A stretch of DNA of 64,000 bases from a virus, in the IMG/VR virus record IMGVR_UViG_3300025073_000039, positions 1 through 64,000 of that record. One strand, written 5' to 3'. The translations under genes were made by a program, and so were the position numbers. The first letter of the stretch is position 1. Each line of letters starts with the position of its first letter. Shown in pieces: positions 1 to 6,917 of this stretch. The notes under the pieces are model-generated. The model was not told the DNA's origin. It did not search any database and saw only the letters and a program-made list of their open reading frames with translations.

Positions 1-73
1 AATGGAACCCGTATCAGCGAAAATCCGCAACCAGGACTTTACCAGTCTTGACGTTGCTCTCAGTCAATTATAA
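1..73 (+). CDS. C-terminal end of an unidentified gene (5' partial)
   Basis: An open frame runs in from the window edge and ends with TAA at 71-73. Its tail reads ...NQDFTSLDVALSQL. There is an ATG at 2-4, but because the frame is open to the edge this is more likely the last 23 codons of a longer gene than a complete tiny one. The next gene starts 13 bases later on the same strand, so the two are probably co-transcribed. Nothing in the visible residues suggests a function. Confidence 0.45.
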   Translation, partial: MEPVSAKIRNQDFTSLDVALSQL

Positions 74-86
74 TTTATTCAAACTT

Positions 87-530
87 ATGTCCAAAACATA
101 CAACCAGTTAGTCGACATCGCGCGCGAAAATGCCCGTGACCTTCTCCGGATGGAAATGGTAAACGGCGTCCGCTCTGAATTGAACGACTTTAACAAAGCT
201 CTCGCTCAAGTAGAAAAGGAAGTCACCGCCGTCAATCACAAAATCGCCGTAGTCGAATTTAAGAAAACCCAAGTACAAGACGCCGACCCGGAAAAGGCCG
301 ACAAATTGAAACGCTATGATGAAGATCTGGCTTATCACGCAAAATCCTTGGAGAACCTCAACAAAGAAGCCGAACGCTACAACAAAGAAGTTGACGCAGC
401 GAACGCTCAAATCACCAAAATCTCCAGTGGAGAGGTGCTCGTGTCCGCACAAGCATTAGACGAGTTGTCACAAGAGTTGTTAAAGAATATCGTAACAGCC
501 GCAACCGTAGATCAGTCAAAAGAAGAGTAG
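87..530 (+). CDS. Coiled-coil protein of unknown function
   Basis: The product is 147 residues from the chosen start (MSKTYNQL). An upstream in-frame ATG at 48 would overlap the preceding gene and has no better context, so 87 is preferred. The protein is highly charged and almost entirely helical by composition, with heptad-like spacing through LNDFNKALAQVEKEV and the Lys/Glu/Asn-rich centre, and it has no cysteines, signal peptide or membrane segment. A long coiled coil that could be a scaffold or a small structural component is plausible, but I do not recognise the family. A strong terminator follows directly, so it is the last gene of its transcript. Confidence 0.7.
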   Translation: MSKTYNQLVDIARENARDLLRMEMVNGVRSELNDFNKALAQVEKEVTAVNHKIAVVEFKKTQVQDADPEKADKLKRYDEDLAYHAKSLENLNKEAERYNKEVDAANAQITKISSGEVLVSAQALDELSQELLKNIVTAATVDQSKEE

Positions 531-542
531 AATTTCTCTTTA

Positions 543-585
543 GGCGTAGTAACCCCTTCCAAAAGGGCTACTACGCCTTTTTTTT
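543..585 (+). terminator. Rho-independent terminator
   Basis: GGCGTAGTA-a-CCC pairs with GGG-c-TACTACGCC around a short loop and is followed by an eight-T run. It ends the gene at 87-530. The stem sequence (aggcgtag) recurs in the degenerate repeats at 912-1146. Confidence 0.85.
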
Positions 586-878
586 CTTCGAATTAACTCG
601 AAGTTTTTCACAAATGTTCGAATTAATTCGAGTAGAAGCACATTTAAACCAGACACATCATCGTTGGTGGGCTGTCATTTTGAATACGCCAATAGCCCAT
701 TTCCAGTAGCTTTAGCTATAATAAGCTGGCTTTTTAGCCGTTTTTTAGACGTTTATATACTTACCCAGTCAACATCTTGGCTATAGTAGGCATAAATAAT
801 GACGCTTAAGCTATAATCTTAGTAGGATGAAGATAATCTTAGTAGAGTGGATAAGACAAATGTTCGAATTAATTCGAA
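586..878. repeat. Three TTCGAATTAATTCGAA-type palindromes in a non-coding zone
   Basis: Inverted repeats lie at 586-603 (CTTCGA...TCGAAG), 617-631 and 863-878 (perfect 16-base TTCGAATTAATTCGAA). The second and third share a 21-base identical stretch (611-631 and 857-877). Between them a 13-base motif ataatcttagtag occurs twice near 820-850. No convincing gene lies here. Palindromes this regular look like protein-binding sites (operator, replication or maintenance site), but no partner protein can be named. Confidence 0.6.
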
Positions 879-911
879 GTTTTTTCCCGCCCCCCTTTGT
901 TTTACCCCCTT

Positions 912-1146
912 TAGGCGTTTGCAGAGATTGGCGTCAGGCGTAGCAGCCTCTTAACCCCACTGCGTCAGGCGTAGCAGCCGCTCGCCCGTAGCCCAGCTGC
1001 GTCAGGCGTCAGGCGTAGAGCCCGTGGCGCCACTGCGTTAAGCGCAACAGCCTTAGGCGTCAGGCGTTAAGCGCAACAGCCTTAGGCGTCAAGCGCGTGC
1101 CTTAAGCTTTACAGCTTTACAGCCTTAAGCTCAACACCTTATGCTT
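912..1146. repeat. Degenerate GGCGTCAGGCGTAGCAGCC-type repeat block
   Basis: The stretch is built almost entirely of variants of ggcgtcaggcg, gtagcagcc, ttaagcgcaacagcc and ttacagc in direct orientation, about 10 partial copies. It contains no credible open frame. It lies between two convergent transcription units. It may be an iteron-like replication or maintenance region, or a remnant of repeated terminator stems, since the terminator at 543 uses the same ggcgtag core. Confidence 0.55.
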
Positions 1147-1452
1147 TATACTTTATAGTATTATATATACGATCATAGCCTATGTGCCTATGTGTGTGGG
1201 ACTCCTCTTCCCCTTATATCCCCCCTCTCCTCTTTTTTTCTTTTTTTTTCGCTAAGATTAGGGAAGAAGTGCTTTATCAAAAAAGAGCCGTTAAAACGAC
1301 TCCTTTCGGTAAAAGGTGTTTGCCTTTTACGCTCTTTCGCTTCCAGCGTAACCCCAGAAATTAAACCGAGATTGGTTGGGCCCAGAGCATGCTTTTGAAG
1401 TATGAATTAATGCCTCATGCACATCAAAACACTCTTCTTCAAGCGCCCCTCC
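1147..1452. other. Non-coding intergenic stretch downstream of the minus-strand operon
   Basis: Two short open frames on the plus strand are proline/phenylalanine/arginine-rich composition artefacts and are not called. The stretch holds the minus-strand terminator at 1279-1302 and an 8-base-pair hairpin at 1309-1330 (GTAAAAGG/CCTTTTAC). The rest, to 1452, shows nothing I can assign. Confidence 0.5.
1279..1302 (-). terminator. Rho-independent terminator of the minus-strand operon
   Basis: Read on the minus strand, GAGTCGTT-TT-AACGGCTC forms an 8-base-pair stem (one G-U pair) followed by TTTTTT. It lies downstream of the operon running from 5650 to 1453. Confidence 0.75.
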
Positions 1453-1845
1453 CTAAGAGATCTTAAAGCTCTTAGAGAAAAGCCCTTGGACTTCAACTAA
1501 AGCGCTTTGCATTTCCTTGAGCGACTTCTTGTCTTTTGCTTGCTTCTTCATTTGTCTTAACATCTTAAACGACTTGTTTGAAAGCTCATCAATCTTAAAA
1601 TGAACGCGCTTCCGAAACTTAGCCGGATCATAATCAAGCACATCGATAAACGCAGATAAGAGTGGCGACTCTTCAGTAAAAACATGCCTATCTTGCATTT
1701 TCTTAGCGAGAACTTCCTCACTCATCTCATGCACAATATGAATTCGAGTAGCTAAGTGCTCAATTAAAGCGCATGAGAAGACAACAGCGCCACGCTCGTT
1801 GATACTTTTAAATACTACTGGTATATCCCAATTTATTTTTTCCAT
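1453..1845 (-). CDS. Hypothetical protein, last gene of the minus-strand operon
   Basis: The product is 130 residues with no recognised domain. The N-terminal half (INWDIPVVFKS, GAVVFSCALIEHLATRIHIV) reads as a mixed alpha/beta fold and the C-terminal half is a lysine-rich helical tail. There is one base between this start and the end of the upstream gene, typical of a tightly packed operon. The gene is probably co-transcribed with the helicase and HD hydrolase genes and terminated at 1279-1302. Its role is unknown. Confidence 0.65.
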   Translation of the reverse strand: MEKINWDIPVVFKSINERGAVVFSCALIEHLATRIHIVHEMSEEVLAKKMQDRHVFTEESPLLSAFIDVLDYDPAKFRKRVHFKIDELSNKSFKMLRQMKKQAKDKKSLKEMQSALVEVQGLFSKSFKIS

Positions 1846-1846
1846 A

Positions 1847-2122
1847 TTAGTCGATTACGGGTAAATTATGTAGAAAACGACTTACGTCCCAAATATAAGG
1901 CCCATGCATAGAGACAGTTTGACCGGACATCCATTTTGAAAATAATTTATAATCGCGTTTTGTCATCTGTTCTTCAAGGAGCCCCCAAGGGACTACATAA
2001 CTAAAATCTTCAATTTTAAGTGGCTTCTTAGTAAAACTGTGGAGAAAAACTTTCCGCTTCGGAGGTTTTACTTTTGACATTTTGGCGCTTCGGAGCACGG
2101 CTCTTGTGATTTCTTTTTTCAT
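1847..2122 (-). CDS. Hypothetical basic protein
   Basis: The start is taken at MKKEITRAVL. A longer version beginning six residues earlier would overlap the preceding gene more deeply, while the chosen ATG overlaps its end by nothing. The product is 91 residues, strongly basic at the N-terminus (KVKPPKRKVFLHSF) and rich in aromatic residues toward the end. No family is recognised. The basic N-terminus could bind nucleic acid, but that is only a guess from charge. Confidence 0.6.
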   Translation of the reverse strand: MKKEITRAVLRSAKMSKVKPPKRKVFLHSFTKKPLKIEDFSYVVPWGLLEEQMTKRDYKLFSKWMSGQTVSMHGPYIWDVSRFLHNLPVID

Positions 2123-2123
2123 A

Positions 2124-2390
2124 TTATTCCCATTTAACAAAGTAGTTACCGCACTTACACTTCACGTCGTGAAGTGGGAACTCTTCTTTTTTAAAACCTT
2201 TCACGTCTTTACAACATGGCATGACGATTGTGACGGGCCAAACAGCGTTTGGTTTTATCATAGCGCCCTCTGCGAACATTTCTTCCAAATTGGCGAGCGA
2301 TTCCGGAACTGGTTTAACATCGCGGATAAGAATCCCAATATTTTTTTCCCACTTCTCCTGCGGCCGCCGCTTAACAACAATATTTGACAT
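2124..2390 (-). CDS. Small protein with a C-terminal zinc-ribbon-like motif
   Basis: The product is 88 residues. The C-terminus has cysteines arranged as MPCCKDVKGF...HDVKCKCGNYF, which resembles a zinc ribbon (two cysteine pairs separated by a short loop). The N-terminal part (ILIRDVKPVPESL) has no clear homology. It belongs to a packed operon, with one base to the next upstream gene. Such short zinc-ribbon proteins are frequent in this genome; function unknown. Confidence 0.6.
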   Translation of the reverse strand: MSNIVVKRRPQEKWEKNIGILIRDVKPVPESLANLEEMFAEGAMIKPNAVWPVTIVMPCCKDVKGFKKEEFPLHDVKCKCGNYFVKWE

Positions 2391-2391
2391 A

Positions 2392-2697
2392 CTATTTATC
2401 CTTTAAAGCGATTTGTAAAATCACCAAGTAATTAATTGCGTCATTGATTGTGTCCGACATTTTTTCGTCTTCAACGGTTGGTGCTTTATCCAGTAAAACG
2501 CCGATGCGGGAAATCTTATCAGAAAGACGAACGAAGACACCCTTTTCTACTGTAATATTAGCCAAAATCTGACATAGGCGAAAGTTCTTTAACGGATCTT
2601 CGGCGGTCGCGTAATCGGCGTTTTTGGCATTTAAAATTTTATAACATGCGTCATAAACTTCCGCGGCCTGATTAGTAAATTGTTCTTTTGTGATCAT
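2392..2697 (-). CDS. Nucleotide-modification-associated (DUF1599/Nmad1-like) protein
   Basis: The product is 101 residues. The segment CYKILNAKNADYATAEDP followed by ..KNFR and later SDTINDAINYLVIL matches the pattern I know from phage proteins of the DUF1599 or Nmad1 type (Kn.DYg....p..NF, then D...YlvL). These are predicted to act in nucleotide or DNA-base modification, or in a MazG-like way on nucleotides. Its neighbour is an HD-family hydrolase whose start overlaps this gene's region by four bases, so the two may act together on nucleotides. Family assignment is by eye. Confidence 0.55.
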   Translation of the reverse strand: MITKEQFTNQAAEVYDACYKILNAKNADYATAEDPLKNFRLCQILANITVEKGVFVRLSDKISRIGVLLDKAPTVEDEKMSDTINDAINYLVILQIALKDK

Positions 2698-3266
2698 ACA
2701 GTTTTTTCCACAACGTAACTTGCTTCATAATCAGCCGTCTGCAGTAGCGTCACTAATTTATGTTTAGAAGCCGTTTGATACGCCATTCCGGACGGATAAT
2801 TAAAGTGTGTGCCGGGGTCGCACATACCCATGTGCCAACGAATCGCGAGGACTTCTTCATCAGTCAACTGCATAAATCTTTGCAGAATAAAAACTGATTT
2901 TTCGCCATGGCCGGTTGGGAAACTGTCTTCTACTTTCCAACCTTGTTTATTCTTCCAAGGACCCAGCCCGTCGTCTTTATACCAAACCTGCCCCTCTTTA
3001 TAAAAATCTATTTTACAAACGTCATGGAGTAGCGCGCAAATTATTATTGACTGATCAGGCACGTCTAGTTTAAAACGTTTCACTTTTTCATCCAGTAACT
3101 CATACACGTTTAGGCTGTGTTCGGCGAGACCGCCGGTATAATTACAATGGTATTTGGTTGACGCCGGCGCTGTAAAAAAGTCCGACTCATTCAAATACGC
3201 AATTACGTTTTCCATGCCGTGGCGGTTAACCGTCTCAAGCAAAGATAATATTTTAGCTTTAATCAT
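2694..3266 (-). CDS. HD-superfamily phosphohydrolase
   Basis: The product is 190 residues. The metal-binding histidines and the HD pair are visible: TGGLAEHSLNVYELL, then IICALLHDVCKIDFYK, then TGHGEKSVFILQRF and IRWHMG. This H...HD...H...H order is that of HD-domain hydrolases acting on phosphomonoesters or phosphodiesters, often nucleotides. It overlaps both neighbours by four bases (ATGA type), showing translational coupling with the helicase gene upstream and the nucleotide-modification-like gene downstream. The natural substrate cannot be deduced. Confidence 0.75.
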   Translation of the reverse strand: MIKAKILSLLETVNRHGMENVIAYLNESDFFTAPASTKYHCNYTGGLAEHSLNVYELLDEKVKRFKLDVPDQSIIICALLHDVCKIDFYKEGQVWYKDDGLGPWKNKQGWKVEDSFPTGHGEKSVFILQRFMQLTDEEVLAIRWHMGMCDPGTHFNYPSGMAYQTASKHKLVTLLQTADYEASYVVEKTV

Positions 3267-4954
3267 ACCTTACTTTGAATTTTCGCGAACACCTTATTAA
3301 ATAACTCGCTCTCCAGAGAAACGCCGTTGTCGATTACTTGCGTAATGATTGCGTGCTTTTCTGTTAATATCTCATTCATCTGGCTATCTATCGTGTCGTT
3401 CGCGACCAACTGATAGATAGTGACAGATTTGGCCGTTTGGCCGGGACGGTGGACGCGGTCAGAAGCCTGAATATGATCAGCCGGTGTCCAACTGTAATCC
3501 AGAAACAAGACGCTTGAGGCGGCCGTGAGCGTAATCCCTACGCCCGCACTCTTAATCCCACCGAAAAATATCTTCTTGCTGGGGTCATTTTGGAACTTTT
3601 CGATCATTATTCGGCGTAACTCTTCGTCTGTTTTGCCCGTCAGGAGGTACGAGGATGCCCCGTAGTGCTCGTTTAGCTTCTCCAGTGGCGCATTATAGCA
3701 AGAGAAGACCAAAAGCTTCTCTCCGCCGTCAATTATTTCGTCTATTATCTCTTTAGCGTAATCCAGTTTAGCAAGAGTAGTGATTTCGCGCAACTCATTT
3801 AACTTAACAATTTTCTCCGCGGCCATGCTACTTTCAATTTGCGCTTCGCTTTTCTTTTTGTATTCACGAAGGTAATCTTCAAATGAGTCTAACGCTAAGT
3901 CGTATTTGAACCGTGTGTCGTTATCCAGATCGACAAAACGGTTAACATATTGCTTCTTTGGAAGCTCAGACAACACATCATCTTTAGTCCGGCGGATAAA
4001 ATAATGACTGATTTTCTGAGTCAGCTCAGGAATATTGGTCGCACCACGCGTATTCCAGCCCCACCTATCCATAAATCCTCCGCAATAGCGCTCAGTATAA
4101 GCGCGCCAGTCAGTCCAGTTATGTGGATCAACCAGTTGAAGCGAGGTGAACAGCTCAACAGGGCGTGAAAGCATCGGCGTACCAGAGAGTAAAAGTATTT
4201 TTGGAACTCTCTCCGCAATTTTCTTTACGTTCTTTGTGCGGATACTGGTAGGCGTCTTACAATAATGGCTCTCATCAAGAATCATCAGAGAGAACTCAAG
4301 GCTAGACAGTATTTTAATAAATTTATTTAAGATATCATAGTTGATGACAACAACATCATTTTCTACAATCGCTTGAATAACTTCAGCGTCTTTATTTTTA
4401 CTACTTAACACCGCCGGCTTTAAATGAGTCCACTTCAGCACTTCGCTATGCCACGAATATTTTACAGATGCTGGACAAACTATTAATGTCTTTTTTATTT
4501 TCTCGTGAACCACATATCCTAACGCTTGTGCCGATTTACCACAGCCGGGAGAATCAGCGAGTAAAGCCCGACCATTGTTATTTACGAAGAACTCAACCCC
4601 GATTTTCTGGTATTCGTACAATGGCAGTTTAAGGCCATCGATACGAATACCAGATTCTTTTTTTGTCTTAATCACCTGAGCCGACTGTGCGACAGCCTGC
4701 TCGTTTGCTTTTCTTTGTTTGTATTCTTCAACCAACACTTCAACTTCAGGTGTAAACTGCGTATCAGGGAATTCTTTCTTGATTAGAACAGCGAATCCCA
4801 AATCATTAAAGCGCCATCTACCGGTATTGAACATAAAATTTCTCCACCCGTAAGTAGTTTTTAGCTTACGGCAGTACTCCAGTAGTCCGAATGAAAATGG
4901 GAACACAAAGGCGTAAGCGTGGTACTTGCTTTTCTCTTTAATAATTTGGAACAT
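3263..4954 (-). CDS. SNF2-type DEAD/DEAH-box helicase
   Basis: The start is placed at MFQIIKEKSK because an upstream ATG at 5032 would run through the preceding gene; length is then 563 residues. Two RecA-like ATPase lobes are clear. Lobe 1 has Walker A (LADSPGCGKSAQALGY), motif Ia (TLIVCPASV), DESH (LMILDESHYCKTP) and motif III (LLLSGTPM). Lobe 2 has LVFSCYNAPLEKL, FFGGIKSAGVGITLTAAS and motif VI (ASDRVHRPGQ). This is the SMARCAL1-like/SNF2 group found in many phages. It probably remodels or anneals DNA during replication or recombination. It shares an operon with a MerR-like regulator and an HD hydrolase. Confidence 0.88.
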   Translation of the reverse strand: MFQIIKEKSKYHAYAFVFPFSFGLLEYCRKLKTTYGWRNFMFNTGRWRFNDLGFAVLIKKEFPDTQFTPEVEVLVEEYKQRKANEQAVAQSAQVIKTKKESGIRIDGLKLPLYEYQKIGVEFFVNNNGRALLADSPGCGKSAQALGYVVHEKIKKTLIVCPASVKYSWHSEVLKWTHLKPAVLSSKNKDAEVIQAIVENDVVVINYDILNKFIKILSSLEFSLMILDESHYCKTPTSIRTKNVKKIAERVPKILLLSGTPMLSRPVELFTSLQLVDPHNWTDWRAYTERYCGGFMDRWGWNTRGATNIPELTQKISHYFIRRTKDDVLSELPKKQYVNRFVDLDNDTRFKYDLALDSFEDYLREYKKKSEAQIESSMAAEKIVKLNELREITTLAKLDYAKEIIDEIIDGGEKLLVFSCYNAPLEKLNEHYGASSYLLTGKTDEELRRIMIEKFQNDPSKKIFFGGIKSAGVGITLTAASSVLFLDYSWTPADHIQASDRVHRPGQTAKSVTIYQLVANDTIDSQMNEILTEKHAIITQVIDNGVSLESELFNKVFAKIQSKV

Positions 4955-4958
4955 GATT

Positions 4959-5204
4959 TTATTTTTTATTTTCGAGCTGGACTTTAATCTTCGGCAGTGA
5001 CATGTGTTTTTTGCGCAGTTGCAAAATAGCATTCACTCTCGCGGTAGTTTCTGTCGGCTCATACAACTTGATTTTTTTCTTGCCGACCACCGCGGACGAT
5101 TTAATTAAGCCGAGCTGTTCATAATACACTAACTTTGATTTGTTTACCCCGACCGCCAACGCAATCTCACTCAACAAAACCAAATCTTTCTTTTTTTCTA
5201 CCAT
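4959..5204 (-). CDS. MerR-like helix-turn-helix protein
   Basis: The product is 81 residues. The pattern LLSEIALAVGVNKSKLVYYEQLGLI, with VYYEQLGLI matching the classic VRYYEKxGLI of MerR, is followed by ...RVNAILQLRKKHMSLPKIK, the second wing/helix region. It lacks an effector-binding domain, so it is a small MerR/excisionase-like DNA-binding protein. It lies second in the operon driven by the divergent promoter at 5717-5763 and could be an autoregulator of that operon or of the divergent plus-strand genes. Confidence 0.7.
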   Translation of the reverse strand: MVEKKKDLVLLSEIALAVGVNKSKLVYYEQLGLIKSSAVVGKKKIKLYEPTETTARVNAILQLRKKHMSLPKIKVQLENKK

Positions 5205-5266
5205 AACTAATATAAATTAACTCACCCGACCGCGCCTCTCTCAAAAACGCGGCCGAGTTTTATTTC

Positions 5267-5650
5267 TTATGTTTGGGGAACAGAGTTAACTTCTACCACT
5301 TTGACCAAGCGCCCTTCTCGGCGAGCGAACTCAGTGAATCTTTTTCCCATCGTTTCTGTATCACCGATACACAACGCTCGATAGCGCAAATATAATGCGC
5401 CATGAGAATGGGCCGCGAGCGCGCGATGTCTCTTCACTAAAGAGAATGGTGTGCGAGCTAACGCTAATTCGATCAAGACATTAAATTCTTCTTCGGTCCA
5501 ACCGCCGCGTCTCCCTTTTTTAGAAGCTGAAGCGGTATTTCCCGAATCTTCTTTACCCTCCGCTGTTTTGCCGAACAAAGCCGACACAACCAACTGTGAT
5601 TCCTCCAAAGAGGAACATTCGAAAGTAACTCCGTCTTTTGTAATCTTCAT
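5267..5650 (-). CDS. Putative DNA-binding protein with Myb/SANT-like segment
   Basis: The product is 127 residues and is the first gene of the minus-strand operon. The central part, KKGRRGGWTEEEFNVLIELA followed by ALYLRYRAL, has the tryptophan plus acidic helix start typical of SANT/Myb or gpW-type helix bundles, preceded by a basic linker KKGRRGG. This suggests DNA binding, but the family is not secure. The promoter with a DnaA-box-like site lies just upstream at 5717-5763. Confidence 0.5.
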   Translation of the reverse strand: MKITKDGVTFECSSLEESQLVVSALFGKTAEGKEDSGNTASASKKGRRGGWTEEEFNVLIELALARTPFSLVKRHRALAAHSHGALYLRYRALCIGDTETMGKRFTEFARREGRLVKVVEVNSVPQT

Positions 5651-5716
5651 ATATGGATATAATTTTAAAATTTATTTTGAGATCGACCTTTAAATAAATG
5701 ATTTTCTAACACATAT

Positions 5717-5763
5717 ATTATATCATATTTTTCTTTACTTGTCAAGTGGTGAGCTGTGGATAA
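5717..5763 (-). promoter_or_regulatory. Module promoter: DnaA-box-like site, palindromic -35, TATAAT (minus strand)
   Basis: On the minus strand TTATCCACAG begins at 5763, TTGACA occupies 5745-5740 and TATAAT 5722-5717 with a 17-base spacer. The -35 lies in cACTTGaCAAGTa. This is one of five copies of the same module. It drives the operon from 5650 down to 1453. Confidence 0.85.
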
Positions 5764-5764
5764 G

Positions 5765-5794
5765 TTGCCAAGCGCCACGTACTTATGATATAGT
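5765..5794 (+). promoter_or_regulatory. Possible weak sigma70-type promoter
   Basis: TTGCCA at 5765-5770 and TATAGT at 5789-5794 are separated by 18 bases and point toward the gene at 5823. It would be back-to-back with the module promoter on the other strand, sharing the DnaA-box-like site between them. Confidence 0.4.
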
Positions 5795-5822
5795 AGGTAA
5801 AACTTAAATTTAAATTATCAAT

Positions 5823-6128
5823 ATGAACATCAATACACCAATGTCAAGCGAAGCCAATTTTTCGACCAAAGACATCACGCTCGCAGCGACACTTAACACT
5901 TTGCTTTTTAAAATCTCCGGGATTAAATATCAGTATGAGGGCACGCGCCCTAAACCAGTCGGTTATTTTGAATTCCCGAACAGCGAGAATCTTCAGAAAG
6001 CGATCACCGGATTTCTACGCGGAGAATTAGCGGTTGAACCAAGAAGTTTTATGATGCATTTACGCGCGCTAAAAGCTGAAGTTTCAAACATCTATAAGAA
6101 CCCAGACAGCCCCCTGCAACCGAAATAA
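5823..6128 (+). CDS. DUF5659-like small protein
   Basis: The product is 101 residues. The core (FSTKDITLAATLNTLLFKIS, then YFEFPNSENLQKAITGFLRG and RSFMMHLRALKAEV) matches the layout I associate with DUF5659 domains: an N-terminal D.xLAaxL, a central F.F and a C-terminal helix around a conserved aromatic. These small proteins occur in phages and many uncultured bacteria and have no proven role. The gene is monocistronic, with a terminator right after it. Family assignment is by eye. Confidence 0.6.
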   Translation: MNINTPMSSEANFSTKDITLAATLNTLLFKISGIKYQYEGTRPKPVGYFEFPNSENLQKAITGFLRGELAVEPRSFMMHLRALKAEVSNIYKNPDSPLQPK

Positions 6129-6135
6129 AACCATT

Positions 6136-6165
6136 AAAAAAGCGCCTTAAACGGCGTTTTTTTGT
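6136..6165 (+). terminator. Rho-independent terminator
   Basis: CGCC-ttaaac-GGCG stem flanked by an A run on the left and a seven-T run on the right, directly after the gene ending at 6128. Confidence 0.75.
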
Positions 6166-6261
6166 TGTTTTTTTAGGGGGTAAAAAGTCGTTTTCTTGGC
6201 TAAGATAAGCAATAAAACAAAGGCGTTTTTGTCGTTACAAAATGTAAGCGTAGCTTACCAC

Positions 6262-6309
6262 TTATCCACAGGGGGCATGCTTGACAAGTGAACGAAACTG
6301 TGTTATAAT
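6262..6309 (+). promoter_or_regulatory. Module promoter: DnaA-box-like site, -35, TATAAT
   Basis: TTATCCACAG begins at 6262, TTGACA is at 6281-6286 and TATAAT at 6304-6309 with a 17-base spacer. The palindrome around the -35 is partial here (gCTTGaCAAGTG), and the box-to-minus-35 gap is 10 bases rather than 9. It drives the structured RNA at 6381-6482 and the replication genes beyond. Confidence 0.85.
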
Positions 6310-6380
6310 AGATGCATCATATGAAATAAAAAGTACAATTTATGCCCAAAAATCCTCATCAAAACATTGAACAAAGAACC

Positions 6381-6482
6381 ACACGCGTAAAGCGTCTCTC
6401 ATCCGTGAAATCGGGTGGTAGTGTTTTGTCCCTTTATGGGGTGAGGAGCTACTGGGCGAGATAATTTACGCGTGTTTTTTTT
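6381..6482 (+). ncRNA. Structured leader or small RNA with terminator-like closing stem
   Basis: ACACGCGTAAA (6381-6391) pairs perfectly over 11 bases with TTTACGCGTGT (6465-6475), which runs into an eight-T tract. The 73 bases enclosed are themselves foldable: TCTC/GAGA extends the closing stem, with CATCC/GGGTG and GTAGT/ACTAC hairpins making a three-way junction. Most transcripts from the module promoter could end here, giving a small RNA of about 165 nt, or the element could be an attenuator for the replication genes at 6503 and 6918. A 40-codon frame (ATG 6342 to TAA 6464) also fits inside and might be a leader peptide; the stem argues that RNA structure is what is selected. Confidence 0.6.
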
Positions 6483-6502
6483 GTTTAATTAATATATACA
6501 TT

Positions 6503-6907
6503 ATGGATAAGACACATATTTTACTCGGAGTAAACTCTCTTATAGACTGGAAAATAAAGCATTTAATATACGAATTCGGGTTAACAGGATATGGCGCTTT
6601 TAGAATGATAATTGAAATAATGGCCGTCCAGAAAAACCATAAAATCAATCTAAAAGGACTGTCGGAAATTCTTTTACCTTTTTTCCAAGGGCAAGAAATC
6701 ACTTATTCAGCAGAAGATGGGATAGGTGGATATAAAAACGAAAGTGGACAATTTATCAGCATAGAAGATGTTGGCTGCTATGAAGTAAGTAAATTTAAAA
6801 TAGAAGAAATGATCGATTTTATGATAGAAATTGGCTTATTTAACAGTAAAAACGGACGAATCTGGATCGACTCTTTAAGCGAGCAACTTAACAAAAAAAC
6901 AAATTAA
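6503..6907 (+). CDS. Phage replisome organiser N-terminal-like (DUF4373-type) protein
   Basis: The product is 134 residues. The segment LIYEFGLTGYGAFRMIIEIMAVQ matches the YG..GYG.y..iiE.i pattern of the Lin1244/Lin1753-like domain (DUF4373), a winged-helix domain at the N-terminus of phage replisome organisers. A second helix-turn-helix-like segment (EEMIDFMIEIGLFNSKNGRIW) follows, as in that family. No separate C-terminal domain is present, so the protein is essentially the DNA-binding domain alone. Its neighbour at 6918 has a related design, and both follow the module promoter, so a role in starting phage replication is likely. Confidence 0.65.
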   Translation: MDKTHILLGVNSLIDWKIKHLIYEFGLTGYGAFRMIIEIMAVQKNHKINLKGLSEILLPFFQGQEITYSAEDGIGGYKNESGQFISIEDVGCYEVSKFKIEEMIDFMIEIGLFNSKNGRIWIDSLSEQLNKKTN

Positions 6908-6917
6908 CCACAAATAT

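Noticed and set aside
1330-1430. A degenerate tRNA near AGAGCATGCTTTTGAAG
   Set aside because: An anticodon-like hairpin is possible, but there is no T loop, no D-arm match and no acceptor pairing on either strand.
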